Assembly: GCF_902459465.1 (NCBI RefSeq)
Contig: NC_047078.1
Coordinates: 6,720,333 to 6,784,332 of the forward strand
Source: Asterias rubens
Lineage: Eukaryota > Echinodermata > Asteroidea > Forcipulatida > Asteriidae
Direction: 5' to 3'
DNA: 64,000 nt
Shown in pieces: positions 35,522-46,714 of this stretch. Positions within the stretch are counted from its first letter, which is position 1. Every line of letters starts with the position of its first letter. The notes under the pieces were generated by a model. That model saw nothing but the letters and a program-made list of their open reading frames with translations, did not search any database and had not been told where the DNA came from. Position numbers and translations under genes: made by a program.

Positions 35522-35801
35522 GATCTCCGGCAGTTGCCTGCCATCCGCAAGATCGTCTAAAATGTGTTTAATGCAAACCAATAAGCTGAACTGATTTTCG
35601 GTAGTCGCATCACCCGCGAAATCAAAAGTAATAAATAAAGCAATGAAAGCCAAACTGATTTCCGGCAGTTGCATAAATCCGCGAAATCAACAACAGTAAA
35701 TCAACCAATAGCAAAAATGACCTCCAGCCGTAGCTAAATCCGCGAGGTCGCCAAAACTACTACTGCATACAGGTTTCCGGACGAGGCTGTACCGCGAAAC
35801 C
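35522..35801. repeat. Array of five covarying hairpins
   Basis: Five units of 30-32 bp occur at about 35522-35553, 35593-35623, 35657-35688, 35719-35749 and 35772-35801, start-to-start spacing 71, 64, 62 and 53 bp. Each starts with a 5-base arm and ends with its exact complement: GATCT/AGATC, GATTT/AAATC, GATTT/AAATC, GACCT/AGGTC, GGTTT/AAACC. The inner part is conserved (CCGG-like near the 5' arm, CCGCG or CCGCA before the 3' arm). Stem bases change in matched pairs while the core stays, as expected for selected base pairing or inverted protein sites. The sequences between units are not repeated. The array lies 3' of the SGNH ORF, which is on the - strand. Confidence 0.8.
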
Positions 35802-36118
35802 AAAAGCGTTAAAATAAAAGGTTTGCAAAGGAACTTGAAATTAAAGCAAATATAGCACAGTTAAATAAACAGCACACATTCCCCGGTTGTTGGCAAATTA
35901 AGCCAAAGCGCCTAAAATACGGTTCATCCCGTCAACGCAGAATACCATAGTTATAATAATGATAATACATTTAACAAAGACCCCAAAGTAGCAAATTATA
36001 ACAGCTGAATGAATATACCTGAGGACTATTGAGGTGTAAACAATGAAATACCGCCACACGGTCATCGTGATGACCGCCGCCAAAATAGCCTCAAGATTAA
36101 TTCAGTTGGGTATAACTT

Positions 36119-36664
36119 TTATGGAAATAAAGTGCGAAGTGCATCATTAAAATTAGAAATCAAGAAATGACAAGCTATGTTAGAAAGGTGGATGCCGTCG
36201 TGGATAAATAATTCACGATTTGACCACACTATTTGATGATGGTTAATGAAACCACCGGGCGAGGTTCTAAACAGACCACCCACATTACGATTGATGGCCC
36301 GTCTCGCCCGCTCAACCTTGTTTTGTTTGACCGCCCCAGTATAGGCAACTCGTGGTAAAATCTCAGACAAGAAAATTATGGCGTGCGGCAAAAGTTCTCT
36401 GGTGCCCGACAGCAACCGATGAATGTCATGCAACATGCTTTTCTTTGGCACCTTGCCGAGATCATTTGATCCCACATGAAGAATGATGGCGTCTGGATTG
36501 GAGTTTTCGCGAGACCACGTGTGTTGTAGAAAATCTCCAAACTGCTCAATGTGGAGTCCCCGCCTCCCGAACCATTGCACCTTCAAGCCGGGTATGAGTG
36601 AAGCATCCCTTACAGCTATTCGCGATGCCCAATGTACAAAAGAGTCGCCAATAACCCACACCAA
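36119..36664 (-). CDS. SGNH/GDSL hydrolase-like ORF of a mobile element
   Basis: The 181-residue ORF has the four SGNH-hydrolase blocks: GDSFVHW (Ser8), GRRGL near 34-38, HVGSNDLGK (Asn67) and DGIHLS (Asp156, His159). The likely catalytic Ser, Asn, Asp and His are present. The layout W-x-I-G-D-S-F-V-H-W...PGLKVQWFGRRG resembles the esterase-like ORF found in many animal tyrosine-recombinase retroelements (Ngaro/DIRS-like), where its role is unproven. No recombinase or reverse transcriptase of that class is seen beside it. It lies between Ty3/Gypsy fragments at 34276-34841 and 37740-38856, so it probably marks an insertion or a composite. It has no signal peptide. The start is the first Met just before GDS. 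Confidence 0.75.
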   Translation of the reverse strand: MVWVIGDSFVHWASRIAVRDASLIPGLKVQWFGRRGLHIEQFGDFLQHTWSRENSNPDAIILHVGSNDLGKVPKKSMLHDIHRLLSGTRELLPHAIIFLSEILPRVAYTGAVKQNKVERARRAINRNVGGLFRTSPGGFINHHQIVWSNRELFIHDGIHLSNIACHFLISNFNDALRTLFP

Positions 36665-37739
36665 AGGCTCACCGTGGTGTGGGGTTGCTCATAAAGGAAA
36701 CAGAATGAAAGAAAACAAATTAAAATGGGGTTGTAATACTAAAATCAAATCCACACAAAAGCATTGACAAAAATAAAAACAAAAAACTGAGCAGGGGCAG
36801 GCTTTTTACAAAATAAAGCCGGGGTCAATACGAATGTCTTGGTTCACGACCAAACATTAGAAAATATGGGGACATGTTAGTAGAAGCATGCTTGTGAATA
36901 TTACCGCAATATTGCGAAACTACATTAGCACAAAGTAGTAACCAGCAAAATCACCTATGGTTGAAATAAAAGAGTTATTTGGTCTTAGCACATCAACTAC
37001 AGCAGCGATTCTAACGGCAACTGCACGTCTTAGCAGCAAGGCAGCTCAAAGTCAGAATGCATCAAATAATAAACAAACCTAAAATATTAAATATAATTGT
37101 AAACAACAAACAAACTAAATAAACTAAATAATAACCTCTAATAAAACGAGCAATCATAATTCAACCAAAGTGAATAAAAACCTATCAACTTAGAAATGCA
37201 AAATAAAGAAAACCAAAAGAACAAAGTTCAATGACCCAAAGAACTAATTGTGAATGTCCACTACACTCTTAGTAAAAACGACCTCGAAGACACTACACTA
37301 TTACCCACACTAGGGACAGATTCTACCACTGACCACAGGATGTCATTATATTACATATTCCAAGAAACTTCCACTATTACAGTGCACAGTGTTGCCTTAG
37401 TAACCATTCACACACAGTGTATGTACACTCTGAACAAATAACCATGAATGAAATTCTATACTATGACTAAGAACAAATTAACTGTTATCAAATCAATGAC
37501 TCTCAAAATAATCAACTTCAATCAAGAACATGAAAATGAAGCAAAGCAGGATATTAACTTAATCTTATGAAACCATTTTCCAAAACAATATTCACTGAAC
37601 TCTCCCCTCCTAAAATCATGGCGTCCCGACATGGCACCCATAATTTTACACAACAAATTATGCAGGCAAAAGGCACGATTGAAGCAACGCTAAACTCTGC
37701 TTTTTAATTGCAAAGTGTTCTTCAATCAATTAGCTTCTG
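36665..37739. other. Stretch upstream of the SGNH ORF
   Basis: AT-rich sequence without long frames, between the SGNH ORF and the Gypsy pol tail. It would be the 5' side of the SGNH element. I found no terminal repeat and no tyrosine-recombinase or reverse-transcriptase motif in it. Confidence 0.3.
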
Positions 37740-38225
37740 ATTGACCCAGCTGACTGTACCCAAAGCGATCTGGTGGTCGTCGATTTCTGATGGGTCTGCT
37801 ACGTCTCACTGGAGATCTGACTACTTCAGTTGTGGATTCATCTGATGACACAGGACTTTCGGTTGTAGTTGGTTTTGTCTCGGGGAAGGAAACAACGACT
37901 ACATCATCTTCTTTATCAGGGCCTTTAACCTCATCTTGGGCGGTTTTCTGACTCTACACTCTCTGCAGATTCCATGGGTTCATCAGACTTTGACAATACT
38001 TCAATTGGCTTAAACTCAGGAGAATCTGGATTCAACTGGCCAATGAGATCACCATCTTCATTATTGGAACTCGAGCTCACAATAGACTTCCTTGGAACTG
38101 GTATCGGCCGTGTCTTCCTTTGAATTACGACGACTGATGAATCTGTCTCAGAATCGTGACTCGAACATAATAAAGGAAACTTGTACTGCGCCATGTCTGT
38201 CACAGGTGACACTCCTGGGGTAGGA
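37740..38225 (-). mobile_element. Ty3/Gypsy-like pol C-terminal tail fragment
   Basis: On the - strand the translation begins near SHDSETDSSVVVIQRKTRPI with a Ser/Glu/Pro-rich stretch and ends in a basic RSRPIRNRRPPDRFGYSQLG segment. This is the typical end of a Gypsy polyprotein after the integrase. It is open in pieces (one 93-residue ORF at 37931-38212) but not continuous. The RNase H end and integrase core that should come before it are missing: the segment runs into an inserted non-LTR-like piece at about 38226-38385. Confidence 0.6.
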
Positions 38226-38385
38226 GCCCTTACAACTGAAGGAACTAATTAAACAAAATAAACAGAAGGAGAAGCAGCTAGTGTGAAGAGGTGGGTCTTG
38301 AGTTGGTTCTTGAAAGTGTTGAAGGAAGTTTCCTTTCTGAGTTTGATGGGGAGTGAGTTCCATAAGGAAGGACCAGACCATACAT
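38226..38385. mobile_element. Non-LTR-like tail inserted into Gypsy pol
   Basis: This stretch ('gaggtgggtcttgagttggt', 'gggagtgagttccataagga') is of the same type as the tails at 2640-2800 and 40360-40500, which also speak of a short element end ('tgttccatagacgagg', 'tgttccaaagtttagg'). It splits the RNase H frame from the pol tail. There are no clear ends. Confidence 0.4.
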
Positions 38386-38856
38386 ATAATCATGAAACTT
38401 TTCGGTGACACACCATTTCAGAGCCAAAAACTCTAACTTGTGCGCTGGATAGTTAACTTCACTCTTTGACAAACCATGGCTTGCGTAGGCAATGACCATA
38501 AGCTTGCCCTCTTGCTCTTGGTACAATGCGGCACCCAAACCAGTCAAACTTGCATCAGTGTGAAGTACAAAAGGAGCACTGTAATCAACAAATCCCAGAA
38601 CAGGGGCAGAAGTCAACTTCCCAATGATGGTCTCAAAAGCTTCTTGGCACTTCTTTGTCCATGAATCACCAAAAGGTTCATTGGCACTTCGAAAGAGAAC
38701 TCGAGATTTCCTCTTTCCAATCTTGCGCCTCTTTGTGATATCATATGCAGCCGTCAGTTGGTTCAGCGGGCGGGCTATGGACGAGTAATCTTGGACAAAT
38801 CTCCTGTAATATCCAGAAAACCCAAGAAAAAACTTCAGTGTCAGGGACTGTAACAA
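38386..38856 (-). mobile_element. Ty3/Gypsy RT end and RNase H fragment
   Basis: The - strand frame reads FFLGFSGYYRRFVQDYSSIA (end of the reverse transcriptase), a spacer, then the RNase H start FVLHTDASLTGLGAALYQEQ and ...VIAYASHGLSKSEVNYPAHK LEFLALKW...KFHDYMYG. The HTDAS Asp and YPAHKLE Glu of RNase H are present. The domain is cut after KFHDYMYG by unrelated sequence that continues the ORF to 38278 by chance. On the other side, beyond 38860, similarity stops at the RT region. It is a dead fragment, not an active element. Confidence 0.85.
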
Positions 38857-38859
38857 GGT

Positions 38860-39010
38860 TTTCTTACTAGTCCCTTCCCCCAGCCACGGAGCGGCGTCCC
38901 TGGCCGCATTTTGACAGCATGGCCAAGACGCTGATGTCGGCCACCACCTCCAACATCTTCCTCAACGTTGGTCTGATGTCTTTTGCTCAGGCGGACTTTA
39001 CAACGAGGTG
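38860..39010. other. Unassigned GC-richer stretch beside the Gypsy fragment
   Basis: The sequence after the RT fragment is richer in GC than its surroundings. On the + strand it can be read AKTLMSATTSNIFLNVGLMS with flanking stops. I cannot match it to a family. It may be a fragment of another element, or a former exon caught in the nest. Confidence 0.2.
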
Positions 39011-39224
39011 TTATGCGCTAGCATAATTGGTGAGGTTTGAGTCTCTGTTCTGCCAAGCTTCCGACCGCTGAAGATGTTTTTTCCAATCTCTTTTTGTTGA
39101 AGAAAATTAAGCTCAACATTCCGACTCATTTTTCAACTCTCAGTTGCATGCAATCCCAACATACAAGTAGTTCAATTCCTCAAAATACACGGCATACCAG
39201 GGCCAACATGGATTTGAAGTTTGA

Positions 39225-39480
39225 GTTGTTCTTAATAATAATAATAATTTTAAAAAAATTAAAAAAGACAACAAATAGAAATATAGAATACAAAAAGAAA
39301 TTATACAATGAATAGTATAAGTCAAAACATGTTACGAGCTAAGTGTATGAGGATTTAAATAAATGAGTTTTCAGCAAGTTTTTAAAGTTTTTTTAACAAT
39401 GGAAGAGCTAAATCATCTGATGTTATAATTGAATTGGTTGTCGAATGGGAAGCCAGTGAAGTTCCGTAGTATAGGGGTAA
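39225..39480 (-). mobile_element. Relative of the 2387 tail
   Basis: AATAAT tract then 'gaaattatacaatgaatagt', 'acgagctaagtgtatgagga' and 'gagttttcagcaagttttta', all shared with 2480-2680, in single copy. Confidence 0.6.
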
Positions 39481-40124
39481 TATGATCATGTTTTTTAGAT
39501 ATAGTGATAAGGTTTTCCCGAATGGTATTTACAGTTCTTAAGTAATAATATGTTGATTGATAGATCCTGCTGACTTGGTTATCCATGGATAGTGTGTTAT
39601 CAAAAATAATTTCCAGAATTCCGCGCACATGGTGAGGTATGAATAGAGGAACTGTCAACGTGGATGTTATGATCAATGATTTTATGGCGATGATGTCTGG
39701 AATTTATCATGAGAAATTCTGTTTTGTGATGAGGGTTCTACAGGTTTTGTCTGAAAGCCTGAAGTATGGGGTTCTTTGCCATTAGACAAATTCATTGCTG
39801 GTGGTTGCAGTTTGTGGTATTTGGGAACTGTACTTGGATCAAAGGAAGTTTTAACTCCTGCCCCAATAGTAAATTCATTTTGAGGACGCACAAAATGCAT
39901 TTTCTACTTTTGTGGGAGCCCTATGCAGTTTTCCCATCAAACTTTACGTTCTTCCGTTGAGTGGACTTGGAAAAACCCTTAACTGCTTGCTCAACTGTAA
40001 TGCCACTTCAGTAAACCTTTCTGCTTTTGACACAACTGTCTCATTGCGAAGAAGTTCTTCGGAAGAACAGACAACAAGACGACCCTCTTCACTGTGCCCC
40101 AACGTCATCAACTGCACCCTTTCC

Positions 40125-40570
40125 ATAATAATAAAATAATAAGAATAATGAAAACTTATAAAGCGCCCAAATCCACAAAGGTGCTCATGGTGATAAAAAT
40201 ACAAACAATAACATACAATAAAAAATTAAAAAACGTAAGCCCAAGTTGAGAAGAAATCTAGAACATGTGGTATAGATTAGAATACAATACAAATGCAATA
40301 TTTAAGAAAACATCAAAAGGTAAAATAAAATAACAAAAACAAACTATTGACTCAAAATGCCTGTTTGAACAGATGTGTTTGAAGTTTTTTTTTTAATTTG
40401 TGTTGAAGAAACAGATGATTTAACTAGTGCAGGCAATTTGTTCCATAGACGAGGGGCAGCACGTGAGAAAAATCGGTCTCTCCATGAATGTTTGGATAGA
40501 TGGGCTCAATAAAGAAGCTAGAATTGTTAGATCGAAGTTTGCGAGGAGGATTGTATGAGCTGAGAAGATC
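40125..40570 (-). mobile_element. Non-LTR/SINE-type tail
   Basis: Starts with 'aataataaaataataagaat' and 'aaagcgcccaaatccacaaa', the reverse of a short element 3' end, followed by 'gttccatagacgaggggcag'. No coding capacity. Confidence 0.5.
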
Positions 40571-41308
40571 ATCAATATAATGCACTCTCTAAATGTGAAA
40601 GAGTGAATAAACACTCTTCACATTTCGAGTGGTCCCTCAAATGGCTCTTTAAAAAGAGTGGTGGTTGTATCTTTCTGGCATTGCCAGTAGTGACACCTTT
40701 TCTTATTTATCAAGGGTTAGTTTTGATGCCCTAACATAATTTGCATCACCGTGTTTTGGATTGCCATGTCAGTATTAAAACTGGGGAATATTTCCAATAT
40801 ATTCTACTCTCGCTGTGTTAAGTTTGCAAATAAATTGTTACTGTCTGAACCATGTGATGCACCTCTGTAAATCGCTGTCTCTCTTGATGTGGAGTACATT
40901 TTCTTAATTATAACAATAATATCATTACCTGACTGTGGTTCGAAAGGTTGTTTGGGTTAAAGTACGGCTGGTCAGTGGGTTTCTTGGCAGTTTTATTGTC
41001 AGTTTTGTTGAGACTGTCGACGGAAGATGTATCTAAATTTTGGTCTTACCTACTAGGGATAATAAACAGTGCAGAACCCTTAAGAATCATTGACATTTTT
41101 GTAGAAATAAAAGTACTTAACTAACATTTACTTCACCTATGTCCTTTTTGGTCTTTGGGTGCCAGATAGTTGCCTGCAATGCCGCGTCATCGGTCGATGG
41201 GTGCCTTGGGTTGGGTTTTTAAGCCTTCATTAATTTCTTAATTTGCTTTCTCCTTATCTTTCGACAACTCCTTATCTTTCTTCTCTGTCCAAAATTTCAT
41301 AGAGCTGC

Positions 41309-41637
41309 TTAAAATACTCAGGACTCTAATGGTAATTGTCAAAGACCAGTTTTCTCACTTGGTGTATCTCAACATGTCGGAGTTGTGAGATAACTATGAA
41401 CGAAAAAAAAACACCCTTGTCACATGAAGTTGTGTGCTTTCAGATGCTTGATTGCGACACCTCAAATCTTAAACTTGAGGTCTCGAAATCAAATTCGTGG
41501 AAAATTACTTCTATCTTCAGAGGGAGCCGCTTCTCACAATGTTTTATACTACCAACCTCTCCCCATTGCTCGTTACCAATTGAGGTTTTTTCGCTCATAA
41601 CCATTTTGAGTAATCCAATAGTGTCCACTGCCTTTAA
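41309..41637 (+). mobile_element. MITE family A copy, internally deleted
   Basis: Both ends and the palindrome ('gcgacacctcaaatctt') are present; about 60 bp of the left arm and part of the right arm are missing. Confidence 0.8.
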
Positions 41638-42640
41638 GCATAAAGTACTGCTGAACAATTTTCTGCTAAGCAGAAATGAGCAGGATACCAGCCACAAACT
41701 GTACCTGTGACTTGAAAGTTTGGCTGGTAACCTTACTCTGGGATGCAACATTTTTCGTCCTCGACAACTTTTTTTCTGCTGATGCTGTTCTACGAAATTT
41801 GGCTCTGATCTTTACTGGCCGCCTCACCTGTGTGTTGGGAGGGCCGTAGGCTGTCAGTTCTTCCCCCTTTTGTTTGAGTTGTTGACACTCCTGTGTGATT
41901 TTCTCGTTAGATTCGTTCATAAAGTCTGTTTCAAACTTTGTTAGGGAATAGCCATTGATGATTCATGTTGCTTCAGTCGCCCAGGATACTTCATTGGGGT
42001 TGGGGGGGGGGGGGAGTCTCCGTTAGTCAGAACCTACCTCAAGCCTACTTTAAATGAGTCCAATAAATTGCCGGGAGAGTCCCCAAGCATCCACGTGTAC
42101 CTTTTGTAACAAACAACACGGTATCGTCTTAGCAAAGCACATTTTCAATGAGGCATTTAACTGTTTGAGACATCTTGCCTTGTGAAACACAGCATTTTTC
42201 TGTGTAATTTCTTTGAAAAAATCTGTGTCTAGAGCATTGAAGAACAACCTCTTCCCAGACCACTGCCCTGCCGCTCATGTTACATAATTGCTAACATCAC
42301 TATACGGTACAATGTATACCCTACCATTAAAACACTGCACAGAGATGGGCTTTCTGCACAAACTAGTATGCGAAATGTGGTGCAGCTGTTGTTTCTTACC
42401 ACAAAATTAGGTATTGTACACATAATAATAGATTTACTTGTCAGGATGTTTGATATTATTCCTATGGTCAATCTTTATATGTACACAATACAACTTGTTC
42501 AATCTTGAAGGTTATAATTTGCCAAAGTGTAAAAACTCTGGTCAAATTGTATACTTTACTGTTCTACTTTGTAGTTAAACATATGTAGATAAGACATGAC
42601 TATGTATGCATGGTGGATATATTACTAAGTACTGTTAAAG

Positions 42641-42766
42641 CTAAAGACACTGGACACTATTGGCAATTGTCAAAGACCATTCTCACAGTTGGTGTGTCTC
42701 AACATATGCATAAAATAACAAACCTATGAAAATTTGAGCTCAGGTGGTCATCGAAGTTGCAGGATA
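42641..42766 (+). mobile_element. MITE family A left-end fragment
   Basis: 'aaagacactggacactattg' to 'catcgaagttgcaggata', then unrelated sequence. Confidence 0.8.
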
Positions 42767-42936
42767 GAAGTTTTTAATTTGGCTGGAACCAAAAGTACAG
42801 TACATGTATATGAGCTTTCATCTAATTGCTGGAATCAATCTTAATTTCCAAAGCAATGTGTGATGGTGTCATAATACAAATCTCTGTGATGATATTTAAT
42901 ACTTTGTGAAATAAAATCTGGGAACAATGTTTTATT

Positions 42937-43323
42937 TAAAGGCAGTGGACACTATTGGTAATTGTCAAAGACTATCCTTCACAGTTGGTGTATCTCAACA
43001 TATGCATAAAAATAACTAACCTGTGAAAATTTGAGCTCAATTGGTCATCGAAGTTGCGAGATAGTTGAAAGAAAAAACACCCTTGTCACAGGAAGTTGTG
43101 TGCATTCAGATGCTTGATTTCGTGACCTCAAGTTCTAAACTTGAGGTCTCGAAATCAAATTTGTGGAAAATTACTTCTTTCTCGAAAACTATGGCACTTC
43201 ACTCAGAGGGAGCCGTTTCTCATATTGTTTCATACCATCAACCTCTCCCCATTACTCGTCACCAAGAAAGGTTTTATGCTAATAATTATTTTGAGTAATT
43301 ACCAATAGTGTCCACTACCTTTA
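42937..43323 (+). mobile_element. MITE family A copy, near consensus
   Basis: Complete with both TTAA ends and a 20-bp-arm palindrome ('cctcaagttctaaacttgag' at its centre). A good representative of the family. Confidence 0.9.
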
Positions 43324-43963
43324 AAGCAGTTAAGTGTATACATATGTACTCTGTATTTTATTTTATTTTCCATGGTTATAAATTGAAAACACTTTGTCTT
43401 AAGGATAATAATAGAAATGTGTACTCATTTGTAAGAAGATGATTTTATATTTATCTTTGAATTGGATTGGGATGTAAGGGTTAGTATTATGTTAAAGCCA
43501 ATGTCAGTGCAAATTTGAAATGTATTGTGCAACAAATAAATAAAATTAATGAAGACAATGCAAAGTAATGAAATAGCCCTGTCAGTTTCAGTTTGTTTGT
43601 GTTTTCCCCGTATGGCGTATCATTTTTCATTGCACCCACAAAGGTATTTTTCTCACAGTTCCTTTTACATTGATCATTGTTAGTTTCGAGTTAATTTCGA
43701 GAGATACAAATTGCTGCAGGTAAAACAAAAATATTTCTGTCAAACAAAAATATTTCAAGTTCAAACAAGGACCATTAAGGGACTATAAGGCTGATTTTGC
43801 CAAGGTCATCATAAAGCTGGTTTAGTTATAAGCAGAAAATATTGCTTGCCAAATTTCTTTGCTAAGCAAAAACTTAGTGGAGTACCAATCACAACAATGA
43901 TTACTTCATGTAATTTTGGCTGGTAACCTACATGTATTTCTGTTATGGAATACTTTACTGTGC

Positions 43964-44223
43964 TTAAAGACACAGTCTTCTCACTTGGTGTATCTCAACG
44001 TGCATAAAATAACAAACCTGTGAAAATTTGAGCCCAATTGGTCGTCGGAGTTGCAAAATAACTATGAAAGAAAGAAAAACATCCTTATCACACAAAATTG
44101 TGTGCATTCAGATGCTTGATTTCGAGACCTCAAATTCTAAATCTGAGGTCTCAAAATCAAGAAAGGTTTTATGATAATAAGTTTTTTGAGCAATTACCAT
44201 TCAATAAGTGTCCACTGCCTTTA
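43964..44223 (+). mobile_element. MITE family A copy, deleted
   Basis: Left end and centre present; the palindrome is joined directly to 'gaaaggttttatgataataa', so about 110 bp of the right arm are gone. Confidence 0.8.
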
Positions 44224-44815
44224 ACCAGTTTGTTGTGCTTGTACGGGCTCTGTGAAATAACGACCTGGTACCAAACACATTAGAGACTATAATTATGCAT
44301 ATAGTGGCCGCAAGCATTTTGTACAAAAACTGTCCAAAGCAGCCGTAAATGAACATTTTGACCAACTTGTGCTCCAACAGTGGTTTCAAAGAATAGGTTT
44401 GGGTCTGAGTCGACTCATAGAGCTATTGGTCTGACTTGATATTTCCAATGCTTGCCATGTTAACAAAGAATATTATATACACTATCTTGCATGCACCTGA
44501 AAATTGTGGTGCAAAAATTCAACAACAGGCGAGCAGGGTCTTGACATTATCTGCACCCATTACTTTGCAGATTTTGTTAACATAATATGTCTGTTCTGCA
44601 TGAATTGCACATTTTTTCCCAAAAAATTTCGGAAAAGAAGATTGACCAAAGTTAGGCTACACATTATCAAAAAAGGTACTCTGTATATTTTACTATTATG
44701 TAGAACTTGGTGAAACAAAATTAGTGGAATTTTTACTCTATCGCTGGTGGAGCTGTACTTCCCCTATTATTAGCAAAAATGTTCGGTCACTGCGCCCTTT
44801 TTTATTGCAATCCTA

Positions 44816-45111
44816 TAGACCTTTCTTTTGCAACGTCACAGCCCGAGTTTTTGCCAACCCAGATTGGAAAACTATGGAAAGCCATAAGTGCAAATCAAGA
44901 AAAGATCGCGTATTTTGGTAACAGTGTTACCAAATTTGTTGATTTTGTTTAAAACAAAACAATTAATTATGAGAGGTTTTTTGTTTAATTGAAAGTTTGC
45001 AGAAAATGTTGAATTTTGTTAAAACATCTGTTTTTACAATTTAGTGTTTTACTAACATTCGGCCGACCATGCCAACCAAGGGGGTTTGTTTATCAACAAA
45101 AGAAAGGTCTA
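44816..45111. mobile_element. TA-type MITE ('tagacctttctttt')
   Basis: Inverted tips 'tagacctttctttt' and 'aaaagaaaggtcta' with TA ends; weaker matches further in ('ttgccaacccag' with 'catgccaaccaag'). Confidence 0.7.
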
Positions 45112-45352
45112 TTACGATAAAAAAAAACCAAGGTCACACAAGGGCGTTTCCCCTTACGTATACTTCAATCATGCTTCAATGACCTCTACCCCAAAAAGTT
45201 TACACAGGTTATTTTATGCATGCTGTGATACTACTATAGCATGACCATTAAAGAATATTATGAATACTGAAATGGAGTCTTTGACTATTACTACTAACAG
45301 TGTTCTGCTTTGAAGGTCAATGCTCAGCATTAAAGTGCTACCATCACTGGAA

Positions 45353-45727
45353 TTAATTATACCAAAAGTTTACCGCCATGCAATAAATGAAAAGCCATGC
45401 CAAAATAATCGGCCGAAATCTCAGACTTGAAATCAAGTCTAGTACACACACAGGTGTACCACACCCACCCACACAACAAGTGCGGTCGTCGAACCCAGAT
45501 GTTGGGATACGTGATCGATCCCTCAAGGTAATAACGTTTGTTAACCCACCTATAATGTGATCATGAGAACGTGTGTAGTCCACCTGCTGTTGCTGAATCA
45601 GAAAGTTGTTGATGCTCGGACGTGAATACACCTTGAAACTTTTCCACAACAGCTTCTGGCGTTTTCTTGCTGTAAATCCAGCGATATAGCGATCTTCAAA
45701 ACAAGTAGGCTTCAGTAGCATTCCAGG
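45353..45727. other. Possible exon, orientation unclear
   Basis: On the - strand an ORF from 45721 reads MLLKPTCFEDRYIAGFTARK, RQKLLWKSFKVYSRPSIN and on to SHDHIIG, where a donor-like 'tatag|gtgggt' could end a first coding exon near 45548. On the + strand the same DNA ends in a consensus donor 'ttccag|gtaagt' at 45728, which could be a leader exon for the EF-hand gene at 48196. I recognise no domain, and both readings are speculative. Confidence 0.25.
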
Positions 45728-46276
45728 TAAGTTTTATGATCAAATAAAGGCGCGGATTGAAATCAAATGAAGAAAATAGAGGGTCATTATATTCAAGAAT
45801 CAAGCTATCAAAAACACTAACAAATACCATACGTGCTGCAAAGTTGGCCTATTTACTTATTTCCGGGTGTTTAACCACCACACAACACAAGCAATCTGAA
45901 ACACATACATAGGCGCCGCGTACGTCGTGTAACTTCATTTTAAAACTACTGAACTAGTGTTAAAGTACATTCATAAATACCTCAGACAGTTTCGCTATTC
46001 CTATATTAGTGGAGAGCGCGTCACGTGGGTGTGTATAAAAACCTTTGTTTATGACCGGTAAAAAGTGTTAATTCACAGCATTCCCTTATAAGGAGTTGTT
46101 TACCCGAGGGCGAGGGAGGGCTTTACAATTTCATAGCTGGAGCTGGAGGGGTGTTGTGTTGAAGAAAATCATGTAACAATTATAATTTTTGCATTTATTT
46201 TACTTTTTGACCAAAAAGTTATGATGTTTTGACCGAAAAGGTATTTATGAATGGGAATCAAAGTGTGTTGAATCAG

Positions 46277-46392
46277 TTTTCAACTAGTGGTTTAAACCCG
46301 CCGAGGCCTGGTTCTTGATAATTTACCTCGACTTCGTCTCGGTAAAATTATCAAGAACCAGGCCTCGTTGGGATTAAACCACTAGTTGAAAA
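46277..46392. mobile_element. Near-perfect 116-bp palindrome
   Basis: Arms of about 52 bp: 'ttttcaactagtggtttaaa' ... 'ttaaaccactagttgaaaa', and inside 'aggcctggttcttgata' facing 'tatcaagaaccaggcct'. Probably a foldback MITE. Confidence 0.8.
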
Positions 46393-46714
46393 CCTCTTCA
46401 GTATTTAATTCACCACACATTGATTCCCTTATTTAATTTAAGACATTGTAATGTTTGTTAGTGTAAGTTTGTATCATGACGAGCAAAATGGGCTGTCGGT
46501 GGATTCCAGAAAAACAGCAAAAAACCATTTCAACAGCTGGAAGCAATTTTTTAAATCAGGAGCCACAAATATTGTGTCGCTTCCCACTTGCAAAATGGCA
46601 TTTGAAGTGTGCTTTCTGCTAATCCGCAATCCCAGAACTTGATATGATAGTTGGTTTGGTTTATTAAAGCGAGGGTATACTTTTGGTAATCGTCAAAGAC
46701 CAATGATGATTGAT

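Noticed and set aside
35522-35801. CRISPR-like array
   Set aside because: Spacing and unit sequences vary, stems covary instead of being identical, and the genome is eukaryotic.
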